A stretch of 64,000 nt of DNA from Nemertoderma westbladi (lineage: Eukaryota; Xenacoelomorpha; Nemertodermatida; Nemertodermatidae): assembly GCA_032718475.1 (NCBI GenBank), contig JAUCBJ010007945.1, positions 119,706-183,705 on the forward strand. Reading direction: 5' to 3'. A program made the position numbers and the translations under genes. Below, piece after piece: positions 20,301 to 32,036 of this stretch (positions are counted from its first letter, which is position 1; every line of letters starts with the position of its first letter). Below the pieces are notes generated by a model. That model made no database searches. It saw only the letters and a program-made list of their open reading frames with translations, and had not been told where the DNA came from.

Positions 20301-23300
20301 CGCCGAGGAATGGGCGTGTTACCTTGCGAATTGGGCACCCGAGAGGGAAGGCATCACAAACTCCCTCCTCTGTCTCTTCTGTGGAGAGAAACATAAAGTG
20401 GAATTCTGCAGGAAGTTTCAGTTCGCCGAACTCGTCCCACGCTTCGAGGCGATAATGAAACACCGAGGATGCTTCCGGTGTCTTGGAACAGGTCACTATG
20501 TTCGGGATTGCGACCAAAGATCGTGCTGTGCCGTCTGTAATGACCAACGTCATCACACGCTCCTCCACATCCCCGCGAACTTCGATTTCACTACCCTCCC
20601 CTTTCGGATCGAAGCCAAGCGAAGAGGAGAAACGAACCACGTTTTCAAAGGAACCCGGACAACCCAACGGAGAGAAACCAACCCGTTTAAAATCTCCACC
20701 GATACACCACAAGTAACAAATATTTCAGCCACGATTAATCTTATAAATCGCCGCTACAGGGTATTCGCAAAGGTAATCCCAGTAAGGATTCAAGGAGTCG
20801 GCAAATCCCTGACGACGCTCGCGTTCCTTGATAACGGGTCTGACGGAACCATCATCGACCGGGATTTCCTCGAGCAACTCGGCCTAGAATGTGAACCTTG
20901 TAAACGGCCCATACAAACCATCACCGATAACAGAGAGGTAGAGTCCGGGGAGGTGCAACTCCAGATGGAAGGAGTGATGAAGGGCTACGAAACGGTTAAG
21001 TTAACCATCAAGAACGCCTTGGTACACACAGACCTCCGAGTGCGGTTCCGACAATCGGCCGAGTATGCCCCCCTCATACAATTGGACCGAGACGATGTAG
21101 ATCTGAGGTGTCCGCAGTTGGACGTAAGCTGCATCACCCTACTGATCGGACTTGATACACCGGAACTACACATCCCCACCGGAGATATCGCCCGATCTAT
21201 AAAACAGGATGACGGATTTTATGCTGAACGAACAATAATGGGATGGACACTCTGCGGCATTAAGGAAGAAACTACTGACACCTATACCTACCTTCCCAAA
21301 TGTCAGATTAAAGAGAATGCAACCTCCGTGGGTTATTGCTCAGCTACTGACCTTGACGAGGATTTGTTTCTGGAGACCGAGAAAACCCAACAAAAGATGA
21401 CGAAATATTTTAATCTAGAGACCCAGGAGTTCGCTGAAAAGGACGAAAACCCGTCCAAAGAGGATCAATATTGTATGGACGTTCTCGACCAGGCCACGTT
21501 CAAAGACGGACACTGGTGTTCACCTATGTTATGGAAGGACCCAAACAAACCAATGGCAAACAACGCCAGCATGGCACTTAGGCGACTTAAGGGGATTCTA
21601 CGCCGGCTGAATGACCAACCCGAGATAAAGGAGAAATATAATACCGTAATCCAAGGATATCTCGACGATGGATTAGCAGAAATGGTACCACGGAATGAAC
21701 TGCAAGGTGGTAAAAGAACATATTATCTCCCAACCCACTATGTGGTAGAAGCCCGGAAGGGTGGGAAAATCCGAATGGTAAATGATGCCGCCGCTATGTA
21801 CCAGGGCGAATCCCTAAACAGTCAGCTTTACACGGGACCCAACATATATAGTACACTCATCGGCGTATTGATCAGGTTCAGGGAAAACCGGGTAGCATTC
21901 ACCTGCGACATCAAGGCCATGTTTCATCAAGTTCGTACGCTACCAAGAGACTCCGACTGTCTACATATCCTATGGACGGATAAAACACTAACTCAACAGG
22001 AGATTAGTCAACTTACGATAAAGGACGTAGACATAATGCGTATGGTCGTCAGGATCTTCGGCGCTAAGGACTCGCCGGTAGCATGCAGTGACATGCTGAA
22101 GAGGACGGCAACTATGTGCGAAAACGAGTTCCCTCCAACCGTCATAGAAACCATCCGACGATGCTTTTACGTGGACGATGGATGCGCCGGCGCAGATAAT
22201 GTGGACGAGGCATATCGGCTAGCAATGGGGATGGTAGAATGTCTAAAGAAAGGAGGTTTTCCGCTCGTGAAGTTCAGATCCCACGACAAAACACTTATGG
22301 AAAAGTTTCCGGAGGACATCCGACTGGAAAATAACAAAATGTATTCGGAGGATGTGGAACACCGTGTACTCGGGATTGAATGGGACATAGAATCAGACGA
22401 ATTCATTTTCAAATATAAACCCCTACCCAAGCCTATGACAAAAAGGGGATGTTTGTCGATAAAAAGCGCCATCTTCGACCCAATAAATTTCATATCTCCA
22501 GTAACCTTGGCCGGAATGAACCTGATTAAGGAAATGTGGATAGAAGGACTGGGATGGGACGAAGAACTCCCCCCACACCTCAGCGTCAAATGGAGAAAAT
22601 GGACGGAGCAGCTCGAACACCTACATCTTATGCGGATACCTCGACCGTTCTTCCTCGATAAACTACCCACCGATATCTTCCAGCTCCATACCTTCTCGGA
22701 TGCTTCGAATACCGGAATTGGCGTAGTCACCTTCTTACGAAGACTCAGCAATGATGGAAACGGCGATACGAGCTTCTTATTTTCTAAAGCCAAGACAGTA
22801 TCCGGGGAATTCGTAGCAACGATTCCAAGACTCGAGCTACAGGCTGCAGTTTGGGCAGTAAGACAGAATCGCATGGTCATGCGGAACCTACGAATCCCCA
22901 TCGAGTCTCAACACTTCTGGGTCGATTCGAGTATAGTTCTCTATTATCTCCACTCTCCATCACGGCGTCACACTACATTTGTTGCGAACCGAGCCACGGA
23001 GATTAAACAGTGTACCGGCCGAGAACAGTGGCACCATGTGAACGGGAAAGAAAATCCAGCGGACTTATCAAGCCGAGGTGCCACCCCAAAACAACTCGGT
23101 AAAAGTAAACTCTGGCTTACAGGCCCGGAATTCCTACAGCAACCACAATTAACATGGAGTACCCGATTCGACCCCGAACTCGATAGCGGAAAATACTCCG
23201 AGGACGATAAAGAGATCCGTAAAGTCCATAGAAGCAACGCAGTGGAAATTTATAGCTGTCTGACTGAGCCTGCAAAGGACTCGGGCAGGCACTATAACGT

Positions 23301-24873
23301 TGCGACGATCATGCAACCAGCGGCGTCTTTACATCTGTTGATCGAGCGAACCTCTTCAATGAGACGGCTCATCCACCACATTATAACCCTTCGCAACTTC
23401 CTACGGTGGAAAAACAACAAGCCGATAGTTCAACGGAGTATACAAGAACTCATTATCGCGGAGAAGTGTATCGTTGGATATGTCCAGAGAGAAAGTTTCC
23501 CCGATGAGTGGGAACAACTCAGTGCGGGCAAGACCTTGAAACCGGATAGCCCAGTCTACCAACTGAGACCAATGATGGGAGAGGACGGACTGATCCGACT
23601 GAATACCCGGATGGCAAACGCCCCGGTCGAATATGAGGTTAAATACCCGGCGCTTCTGCCCGGAACTTCAACACTAGCCAAGCTATTAATTCAACAATGT
23701 CACGAGGAGAACCATCACGCAGGACAAAACTGGATTATAGCTAATATAAGACAAAGATATTGGATCACACACATCCAGCCACTGATCCGGAAAGTGTTGA
23801 AACGTTGCTTTGTCTGCAGAAGATATCTAGCGCCACCACTCACACAAAAGATGGCCGACTTACCAGCCACCCGTCTACAAGCAGATTCCCCACCGTTCTA
23901 CATCACCGGAGTGGACTGCTTCGGACCGTTTACGGTCATCGAACGGCGATCCAACATCAAATGCTGGGGAGCCATCTTCACCTGCCTTAGGTCTAGGGCA
24001 ATCTACCTAGACATTGTGGTAAACCTGACGCAACACGCATTCATCAACGCTCTGCGTCGGTTCGTGGCGAGCAATGGGACATGTCGTCACATGTATTCCG
24101 ATAACGGCACAAACTTTGTGGGAGGAGAAAGAGAACTTAGAGAGGCGATCGAGGGATGGTTTACCGATAACACCGCATCCCAAGTCTGGAAGGAACACCA
24201 GATACAGTGGCACTTCCAGACCCCCTTAGCACCCCATACGAGCGGGGTATGGGAGAAACTGATCGACCTAGTGAAACGATCCATGCGCGTCGCTCTAGGA
24301 GACACCCGGGTAACCCATGACACCCTCCGCACAACATTCTGCGAGATCACGGCTACCCTGAACAACCGACCCATTGTCCCTATCCGCGACGACCCCACAG
24401 ACCTGGAGCCCCTTACTCCTAATCACCTACTGGGGAGACCTAAAACTCATGTTCTCCCGGAGACAATGTTTCCGGATCCCAACGATATTACGAGACATAC
24501 AAACTGGAAGAAGGCCCAAGCGTTGGCAGCGCATTGGTGGAGAATCTGGGCCCAGGAGTACCTCATAACCCTCCGGACCAGGAGGAAGTGGAACAACACC
24601 TACAGGAATGTCGAAGTTGGCGACATGGTACTAGTAAAAGAAGACCTTAAAGACCGCGTCCACTGGCCTGTGGCGCGAGTCGTGGCAATACAACCGAGTA
24701 AAGACGGACTTGCGAGGACTGTGACGATACGAACGGCAAAGGGCCACTACCAACGCCCTATCCAGAGGCTGTGCCTTCTCGAAGGCAATGACAGCGGTGA
24801 CTCTACGAGAGGTGATAAGTTCCCTACTCAAGATCCTGCTGCAGACATTGGTGACAATTACAAATGCGTATAA
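17322..24873 (+). pseudogene. gag-pol: B1 gag-pol polyprotein, interrupted by an RTE-like insertion
   Basis: Gag N-terminus 17322-18659; the remainder runs from 19531 to 24873. Removing the insertion plus one 12-bp duplication leaves one frame. Order: coiled coil with EREAKREAEQ-type repeats (near 17950-18180); DUF1759-like gag domain (about 19600-20150); Cys/His knuckles (20373-20570); aspartic protease with LDNGSD (near 20827; Asn where Ser/Thr is usual); RT with motif A FTCDIKAMFHQV and YVDD (22168-22179); RNase H (HTFSDAS, near 22690, and PRLELQA); integrase with HHCC zinc site (CHEENHHAG ... CFVC) and DDE residues in GVDCFGPF (about 23910), YSDNGTNF (about 24093) and GVWEKL (about 24246); DUF5641-like end. 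From 19531 on it is open. Confidence 0.93.
18660..19518 (+). mobile_element. RTE-like LINE fragment inserted in B1 gag (5'-truncated)
   Basis: 859 bp flanked by the 12-bp duplication GCCAATAACTAT (18648-18659 and 19519-19530). It encodes an RT from the catalytic box (DLDFADDLG, near 18695) through CYLGSWIRKSG (motif E) and a C-terminal domain (RLRFAGHCFRRED ... MGDRELW) to the stop at 19481-19483, in one open frame. It ends CCTAGTAG. The same fragment, shorter at its 5' end, is at 58624-59410. The clade (RTE-like) is judged from the C-terminal style only. Confidence 0.85.
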
Positions 24874-26160
24874 ACCCTTCTCATCCTGTTGACAAACTCT
24901 TTTAAACTGTGATTTATCGACATTGAAAATGGACCCCCCTTAAACCAACTGTAACCACGCAAATGGTATTTGTGTTTCCTCGTGTGTTATGTGGAGTCCA
25001 GCGTCACCCTGCAGATGTTTCGGCTGACGCAGGGTCGTTTATGTATTGTTTACCCTGATTTTGGTCATCGGGACCAACGCCATTGGATTATTGGAGATGG
25101 TAAAGATTTGAAGTGGAATTCATTGTATTCATCGCAGTATGTTATGTTGTCCGTTGCGTGCGCAGTTCGGGGCGTAGGCGGTGTAACTAGTCCAGCTGTA
25201 GATCCCGGATTGCCGCGCAACACCCCCTCTATCCCGTTATTCTGGTGGGTCCATGGTGCATCCACATGACTTCGACGATAGAGGGTTTTATGTTTCTCAG
25301 TCGCGTTATTCTGGTGGGACCATTGCGTGGATTTTGGGGCGTAGGCGGTGTAACTAGTCCAGCTGTAGATCCCAGAATGTTGCGTAACCCCATCCCACAT
25401 GACTTCGTCGACTGAGCTTTATGTTGTTGGAAGTGTTATTCTGGTGGGTCCCTGGTGCATCCACGTGACTTCACTCCCAGCGTCTTCATTGTCCGTTACG
25501 TGAGCAGTTTGGGGCGTAGGCGGTGTAACTAGCCCAGCTGTAGATCCCAGATTGCCGCGTAACACCCCTTCCACAACAAAGATTTCCCAAAGAAGATGAT
25601 TGAATGTAGTTGGAAATGATGAAAAGGATCAGACAACTCTACTATAAACCGAATGGTGACGCGTATGATGATGAAAATGTAATGATGCGCACCCTGGTGC
25701 TGCGCTTATAACAAATGATGATAGCCGGGGGCTATAACCCCAATGATGATGTGGAAATAAACAAAATTGAGAATAAATGGTGGAACTAAATGATGTGGAA
25801 ATGTGGAAATAAATGAAATGTGAAATAAACGGTGGAAATAAATGTGTTGAAATATGTTGAAATAAATGAAATGAGATGAAATAATAAAGAGAAATGAAAA
25901 AAGACAAAAAAAAGGTATAAAAAAGTCTGAAGAAAAGAATTGGAAAAAAGAAATGACATAAAAAGTCAAAAAAACTGGTTGGATATTAATGTATAGTTAT
26001 AGTAACTGTAAATGCTGAATGTATTAGCAATAAGATGATAGATGCCTATATAGCAATGTTATTTAATAAACTGAACTGAATTATTCTGCAATCACTATAG
26101 TTTCAGACTTTCTGGACTTATAATTAACTGATCTAATTTGTAACGAATATAATCGTAAAT
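24874..26160 (+). other. Spacer between pol and ORF3 of B1, with three direct repeats
   Basis: No gene. Three copies of a roughly 60-bp block starting GGGGCGTAGGCGGTGTAAC begin at 25169, 25336 and 25511 (spacing 167 and 175). They are separated by related GTTATTCTGGTGGG(T/A)CC segments. An AT-rich stretch follows (25740-26100) with an AATAAA near 26060. The B2 spacer (43780-45028) has the same plan with starts at 44075, 44242 and 44417. Confidence 0.85.
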
Positions 26161-28756
26161 ATGGACCCAAATCGCCAAATTATCGGCGAATTACGTAACA
26201 CGATAGATCTACTGGAATATTCGCAACCCGGATCCCCTGACTTTGATACAAATTGGAGCACCCTGCTAAATGAGAACGTGCGAGTCGTTAAATTCACCGG
26301 GCGAGAGGGACCGGATTCCAAGAATCTACGAGCCCTCCGGTTAGCCGATGCTAGTACGAGACTGAAAAGAACTCGGAACGCAAAGGCAACCGTAGGGGAC
26401 GATTCGTCGTTTTGGGAAACGTTCCGGCAGAGCGTCTACAGATCCCGATGTTTGATCTACGACAACGAGGGAAACGCGACGCCCACCTCGAAAGCGATTA
26501 CGTTGGTGAGATGTCAAAGTTTCGTCGACGACAAGAGTACGTACCTCGCCCACTGGGGAAACCTGTCGGAGTGTACGGCGACGCTTCGAGAGGAACGTAT
26601 ATCGACCATCCAGAATCGACTACCAGGAAAAGTACGGGGCGAAAGAATACGGTCGATCCTTGGTCGTCGTCCTCGGAACCCTGGACGGTTTGGTATTGGT
26701 GTGTCGAATATTTCCGACACCCAGACAGGAAGTGCAGGCAGCCGGAGCGATCTGGTTGCTACCTCCGGAAATCCAAAAGATCCTCTTCGACTTCGACGTC
26801 ATTAAAATTGGGTCGGATATAAAGGCGGACGTCCGGAACGACTACGCGAACGCTCCTTCAGGAAGAAACCGACGAGACGACCTCAATGCCCTTAGCCATT
26901 GCGTCGACACTCAAACGCTACTAGCCTGGTTACGATTCGCCGAGTTCATGCGAGGATTCCAAGAGGTGAGACCGACGAAATCCGGGATCGGCTACCTTGC
27001 TGTGCTAAACGGCGGCATCGACTTCAAACCCCAGAAATTCCGGGACTATAATAAAATATATGGTGGATACCCGGGATTAGAAATAAAGAGCGAGCGAGAG
27101 GGTCGATGGAAGGACGTTGATCGGAAGTGGACGATACACCAAAGGTGGGAGAATCCCGATCGACGGAACTACGTCTATGTCGTTATGGAGTGCTACACCG
27201 TCGCTAAGTTTATCTGTAAAACTCTCGATAACCTTATTACGGCGGTTCCTCTTTCCTTCGTCGACTACGACTGGAACGAGGTTATAAACCACGCATTCAA
27301 AGCGGTCGAGAACATCACACCGGGAGAGACTAAAACACTCGCTGTTATCGATTCCTGGGACGAGAGCGGACCTTACGACATCCCTACGATTACCGAACTT
27401 CTCGGTGCGGAGGAGCCTCTGATTTCTTCGGAAGGGGAAGAAATATGGCTAAATGGGGGTGTTATACTCTCCACCCCGAAGCGACAACTCGAGCCGGAGG
27501 CCGCTTACCAACCGGCCGCCAAACGGGTTGCCTCCTCCGAACCAACGACGGAAGCGGGCGTTTCCTCACCACTCGGCTTCGGTAGCCCTGCGAGGGAGTT
27601 GGTTACTACCTTCGCGTTAAATGACTTCGGTGATACGTGCCAAAGGTTATCCCCATATCCTTTCCCGGGTGGCGAAGACTGGTCGTCGGAGATTCCGAGT
27701 ACCAGCAATCAACGGACCCGCTCAGCGATATTGGTCGAGAAGGGCCCCAGCGCTGCGCCGACTCATGACGATCTCCTCGGAATCCCTCCGTCGAAAACCC
27801 CGGCACCTCTTCTCCGACCAGCGGTGGCTACTACACCCTCCGTTCCTCAGGATCCTATGTGACTAACCCGTTGGTACGCCGAGCAAACCGAATGGATCCA
27901 CCGCCAGAAACGGTCGTCCGAGTTGAGACCGACGGGACACAAAGAAGGTTATCGTAGCGAGGACCTACTATGCAAAAGCCCAGCCTTCCGCGGGCTACCG
28001 ACCACCGCGAATATTCAGAAGAGCGACCGACGACTCGAGTATCACGTCGGCGTCCCGATTCCGATATTCCCCAGTCTAGAGATGCAGTTGGAGGTGTGCG
28101 GCGACTGTGGTTCGGAGCAGTGCCCACACGGTAGAAGGAATCGGGTTACCGATTCATGCCTCCAGCTCCTCGGGATACTCTATTGCCCATACTGCGCGAC
28201 ATCGGGCCACGACGTTTCCGTCTGTCCGATCCTATATAACCTCTGCACCACGTGCGGTTTCCGTGGACATTCCTCTAGCCCCCGCTGCTATATCAAATGT
28301 CCTACCAAAGACGTTACCGCTATGGGAAATATGGTCATGTTTGAAACATATGCAAACAGCCACATAAAGACCAAGGTTCGGAGAAACGCTCGGAATATCG
28401 CGCAGGAGATGGCGTGCGGGTACTTCTCCTTCCCGGAACGCCTCCACACGTCGGCCACGCTGCCTTTCCATTACGTGGATTTGTTGCTGAGCGCTGGATT
28501 ATTCGGCCCATTCGAAGTCATTAGACGCTTATACTCGTATAAAGAGGAGTTCGGTGACGGAGAGTGGTTCCTCGAGGCTCGCAACTCCGAGTTGGAACGA
28601 CGAACCGATATGATCCCAATGCCATCGAAAGGAAGAGCCGCCAGGAGACAAGCCGAAGCGTTGCTCACGATGGATGTTGACGCTCCTCTACCAGCTATAG
28701 CGATCGACGAGAGCCGATGGGCGAAGAGGCGAAAGGCGTATCAGAGAAAGAAATAG
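26161..28756 (+). pseudogene. B1 ORF3: DEDD exonuclease-like plus zinc-knuckle protein, two lesions
   Basis: About 865 codons, ATG at 26161. Relative to B2 it lacks 5 bp near 26614 (frameshift), and a CGA-to-TGA change at 27860-27862 makes a stop. Seen: WETFRQSVYRSRCLIYDNEG (D101, E103; exo motif I, alignable with A ORF3), a strand block LVVVLGTLDGLVLVC, then VIKIGSDIKADVRND (motif II, near 26810), VDTQTLLAWL, and Y-x3-E in YVVMECYTVAKF (motif III, near 27180). A proline-rich middle follows, then zinc knuckles CPYCATSGHDVSVC and CTTCGFRGHSSSPRC (near 28184-28285) and a basic C-terminus (AKRRKAYQRKK). Homologous in layout to A ORF3; exonuclease activity is not shown. Confidence 0.75.
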
Positions 28757-28873
28757 TGGATCGGGATATTCCAGGAACATTTATCGAACATTTATTTTTA
28801 TACATATATATATAAACTCTAGGCCAAATTAATTAAAACTATGCAATATTAAATTTGGGTTTTTTATATTGGG

Positions 28874-28930
28874 AATGACCTACGCAAACTCAATCTACCG
28901 ATAGACCTCACGAAGGTCATTGGGGGGGAC
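28874..28930 (+). promoter_or_regulatory. Hairpin abutting the polypurine tract (B1)
   Basis: AATGACCT (28874-28881) pairs with AGGTCATT (28914-28921). The latter runs directly into G7 (28922-28928) plus AC, after which the 3' LTR starts. The outer stem is kept in B2 although the loop differs. Confidence 0.8.
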
Positions 28931-30460
28931 TGTTCGCGGTATTTCAACTTTTTATAACGCGAGTTGAATATTTTTTGTATTAATTTAAAATGATTATTCC
29001 GATATTACTACTGGGTGCGGGACCATGGGTTTTGGGCACATTCTATAAACTGGGGGCGATTTATGGGCGAACTTTGGGGCGACTTACAGGGTACGGGACT
29101 AATTTCATGTTTATAAGGGCCAAGGGGGGATGGAAAATTCAAGCAGTATTCAGGTTAGCCTGATTACTATTAGGCCCTGGCCAACTTCCTGCTGCCTGTA
29201 GAGGTGGATTTGGTAACGCTCCAGGCCTAAAGGACAAGGACTGCCCTTAGCGGTCCCTGGCCAACAGCAGTTATTACGAGCCTGAAAAGGACATCGGAAC
29301 GCCAGCTGCTTGTGTCAGGGACTTGCGACGGGAAACGACACGACAGACCCCTAGCCAAGCCGTACTGGTTCTCGATGATCGTTCCCTTCGGGGTTCGTGA
29401 GGGGTGGGACGGACACGCGAAAGGGTCTACCGACTAACAGAGGAAGGGTTTGACGAGGACTGCCCTTAGGGGTCTCTGGTCAACAGCAGTTATTACGAGC
29501 CTGAAAAGGACATCGGAACGCCGGCTGCTTGTACCAGGGATTTGCGACGGGACCGACGACAGACCCCTTAGCCAAGCCGTACTGGTTCTCGATGATCGTT
29601 CCCTTCGGGGTTCGTGAGGGGTGGGACGGACACGCGACGGGGTCGAAAGACAAAGGACTGGACTCTACCGGCCTACCGACTGTTCGGAGCAGTTTCTCGG
29701 CTGCCGAAGTGACTACGAGCCTGAAAGGGACTCGGAAAGCCTAGGTGGTTGGGTTTCTGCGATGAACCGACGGACCCCTAGCCAAGCCGTACTGGTTCTC
29801 GATGATCGTCCCCTTCGGGGTTCGTGAGGGGTGGGACGGACACGCGAACGGGTCCACCGACACGACAGACTCCTAGCCAAGCCGTACTGGTTCTCGATGA
29901 CCGATCCCTTCGGGGTTCGAGAGGGGTGGTACGGATACGCGACAGAGTCTACCGACTGGACCAACCCTTAGCCAAGCCGTGCTGGTTCTCGATGATCGAT
30001 CCCTTCGGGGTTCGGGAGGGGTGGAACGGACACGCGACAGGGTCGACCGACACCGACACTACGGCATCAAGACTAGGACCGAGGGAAAATCTGGGGAACA
30101 TTAGTTAGGCTAAAATCTGAGCGAACAGTGGGTAATTAAATAATATACTGTAGGGATTTATATTGTCGTGTATAATTATTGTGAATATTTGGTGTATATT
30201 GATTTGGGGAAGCCCAAAATTATTCTCAATCAGGATTGTACATTGTTACAGGATTGTAACAGGATTCAGGGTTCAGTGAGATTAACTACATTAAAGAATA
30301 TATCCAACCAATGCAGCTTTTTCTCAACCGCAATCCTGCATCTAAGAAATTCCTCCTTCTCCACAATCAATATCCGGTGACTGGCCGGGACTCCGTGGTC
30401 TGTAAAGCCCCGCCTCCAGCATCGGCGTTTTTCCCCCCTGGTGTCGGGATAACGGCAACA
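28931..30460 (+). repeat. 3' LTR of B1 (1530 bp)
   Basis: Matches the 5' LTR end to end with about 15 differences by eye, including one single-base indel. It is followed by the TGTAA duplication and LINE C sequence. Same UUCG hairpin blocks as the 5' LTR. Confidence 0.95.
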
Positions 30461-30825
30461 TGTAACTTACTCGTGATGTCGTTGAGTTGGTCTAACGTTA
30501 ACAGATTTGGATTGTTAACACTGCATAGGAGGTTGTTAGTGTTGAGTTCCACGTCTTCCTTGTATCTATTCAGGTCGCTCTCAGTTGCTCGTTCCCAGCA
30601 TATCCTAGGTTTCATTTTCCTTTGGTGTCCTGGGCAATTGTCTTTTTTCGGGCTACCGAGAGGACAGATGAAACTGCACACAACCAGTACATGATCAGAT
30701 AAATTGGTTGGGGGATCACGTTCATAGACAGCACCATTGATGGGGGAGAGTGAGCTGTTTGTAACGATATGATCAATGTAGGACTCTCCATTACCGTGGA
30801 AAGTTACGCATGGTCCACTGATGCG
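30461..30825 (-). pseudogene. LINE C endonuclease C-terminal part
   Basis: The minus strand reads TFHGNGESYIDHIVTNSSL (the Asp-containing strand of APE endonucleases), then NLSDHVLVVCSF (the SDH box with catalytic His) and a linker ending at the B1 edge. The rest of LINE C lies beyond B1 (15355-15263 and 11159-8831). The 5' end is truncated at 30825. Confidence 0.8.
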
Positions 30826-32021
30826 CACATGCTAGCAATCGATCTGACTGCTGCCTTTGACAGCATCGATCACAGAACACTTTTCGAAAAGCTACAAAAA
30901 ACAGACATTAACAAACGACTAATTAATCTACTGGAAGCATATTACCACAACTCAACCGCCCAAATGAGAACAGGCAGAAGGGTGTACACTGAACCTATCA
31001 AACTCGACAAAGGAATACGGCAAGGAGGCATACTATCTGCCTGGTTCTTCAATTTCTACTTACAAGACCTCTTCGAGACCCTAGGAGAATCTGGGCTAGG
31101 ACTACATCTCGGCACAGAATCATACCCGGCCCTTGGTTACGCCGACGACCTATTGTTGCTAGCAAACCTTAAGGATGATCTCCAACAACAAATCGATATA
31201 TGCACCACGTTCTTTGCCAGAAATGGCCTCACCATAAACACAAAAAAATCGCATTACGTAAGATGTTCCGGTACACAACCAAAAACAACACCAATTGAAG
31301 GTACGCAACCAAAAACAACACCAATAGAAGGCTACACCATACAAGTAGGACCAGTATTCCTACACGAGGAGGCCAGCTGTAAATACCTAGGTTTACCACT
31401 TCCAGGTACACCGCAAACGATCAGAGACCACATAACCAAGCGCTGCTTTTGGAATGTATCAAGGATGCGATCACGGGGCCTAACAGCCCACAACATACCT
31501 CTACAAATCACCAAAAAAATCTGGAACACAATCTGCCTCCCGTCTATCGCATATGGTATTGCAAATGTGGATGACGCCTCTGTGACCCAACTATCAATAG
31601 TAATACGAAAGGCGATGAGATCGATCATTGGCGTGGGGAACTACGTCTCAAACACCACCTTACACAAACTGTTGCGATGCGACGACCTGGAATCAATCGT
31701 CGCACACAGCAGATGTAGACTCCTGTACAGCGCCATCAACTCAGGAAACATAAAAATTGCACACCTCTACACAACACTGTTTAGCCAACACCTATGCGAT
31801 ACCTACACAGAACCAACTTTTGTCGAGTACTCCATTGCGAGTTGGAGGAGTAACCTACCCACCCTACACAGCATCGTAACAGCCTCCTACAACATAAAAC
31901 TGGTGATCAAGGGCTCACGAAAACACTGCAAGCCCGTCCTGAGCACCAAGGACTGTGCATTATTAATACCCCACTTACAGGGACCGCACGACAGACCCAA
32001 AACTGGTGTGACCGTACGGGC
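30826..32021 (+). pseudogene. LINE F/E reverse transcriptase, catalytic half (continues from 8830)
   Basis: It begins inside RT motif A (MLAIDLTAAFDSIDH), directly after the CACAT duplication, and continues in frame with the 5' piece ending at 8830. Seen: GIRQGGILSAWFFNFY (motif B), LGYADDLLLL (motif C, near 31136), LTINTKKSH (motif D), CKYLGLPLPG (motif E) and a C-terminal domain. A 30-bp tandem duplication (TQPKTTPIEG twice) sits near 31273-31332. The frame has no stop of its own: the LINE is cut at the G15 run (32022-32036) and reads on into A1 sequence. Confidence 0.9.
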
Positions 32022-32036
32022 GGGGGGGGGGGGGGG
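32022..32036. other. G15 homopolymer at the LINE / A1 junction
   Basis: Fifteen G residues join 3'-truncated LINE F/E to 5'-truncated A1. No LTR or target duplication is visible here. It could be a recombination or deletion joint, or an assembly join at a hard-to-sequence tract. Confidence 0.7.

Larger units (their letters stand above)
15356..30460 (+). mobile_element. BEL/Pao retrotransposon B1 (family B), complete, 15.1 kb
   Basis: Two LTRs (15356-16886 and 28931-30460), TGT...ACA termini and a 5-bp target duplication TGTAA (15351-15355 and 30461-30465). Inside: leader hairpin, ORF0, gag-pol, repeat-bearing spacer, ORF3, hairpin plus polypurine tract. About 15 differences between its LTRs by eye suggest moderate age. 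It inserted in LINE C. Damage: an RTE-like insertion in gag, a 5-bp deletion and a stop in ORF3. Confidence 0.96.
8831..30825 (-). mobile_element. LINE C (minus strand), split by LINE D and by B1
   Basis: Three pieces on the minus strand: endonuclease C-terminus (30825-30461), a short linker (15355-15263), and pre-RT, RT and 3' UTR (11159-8831). Order and orientation fit one element. B1 with its TGTAA duplication sits between the first two and LINE D between the last two. LINE C is flanked by CACAT (8826-8830, 30826-30830) and lies in LINE F/E. It is 5'-truncated inside the endonuclease. Its 3' end (left) has ACCGG/CCGGT hairpin arms (near 8845-8859) followed by GATGAT units. Confidence 0.85.
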
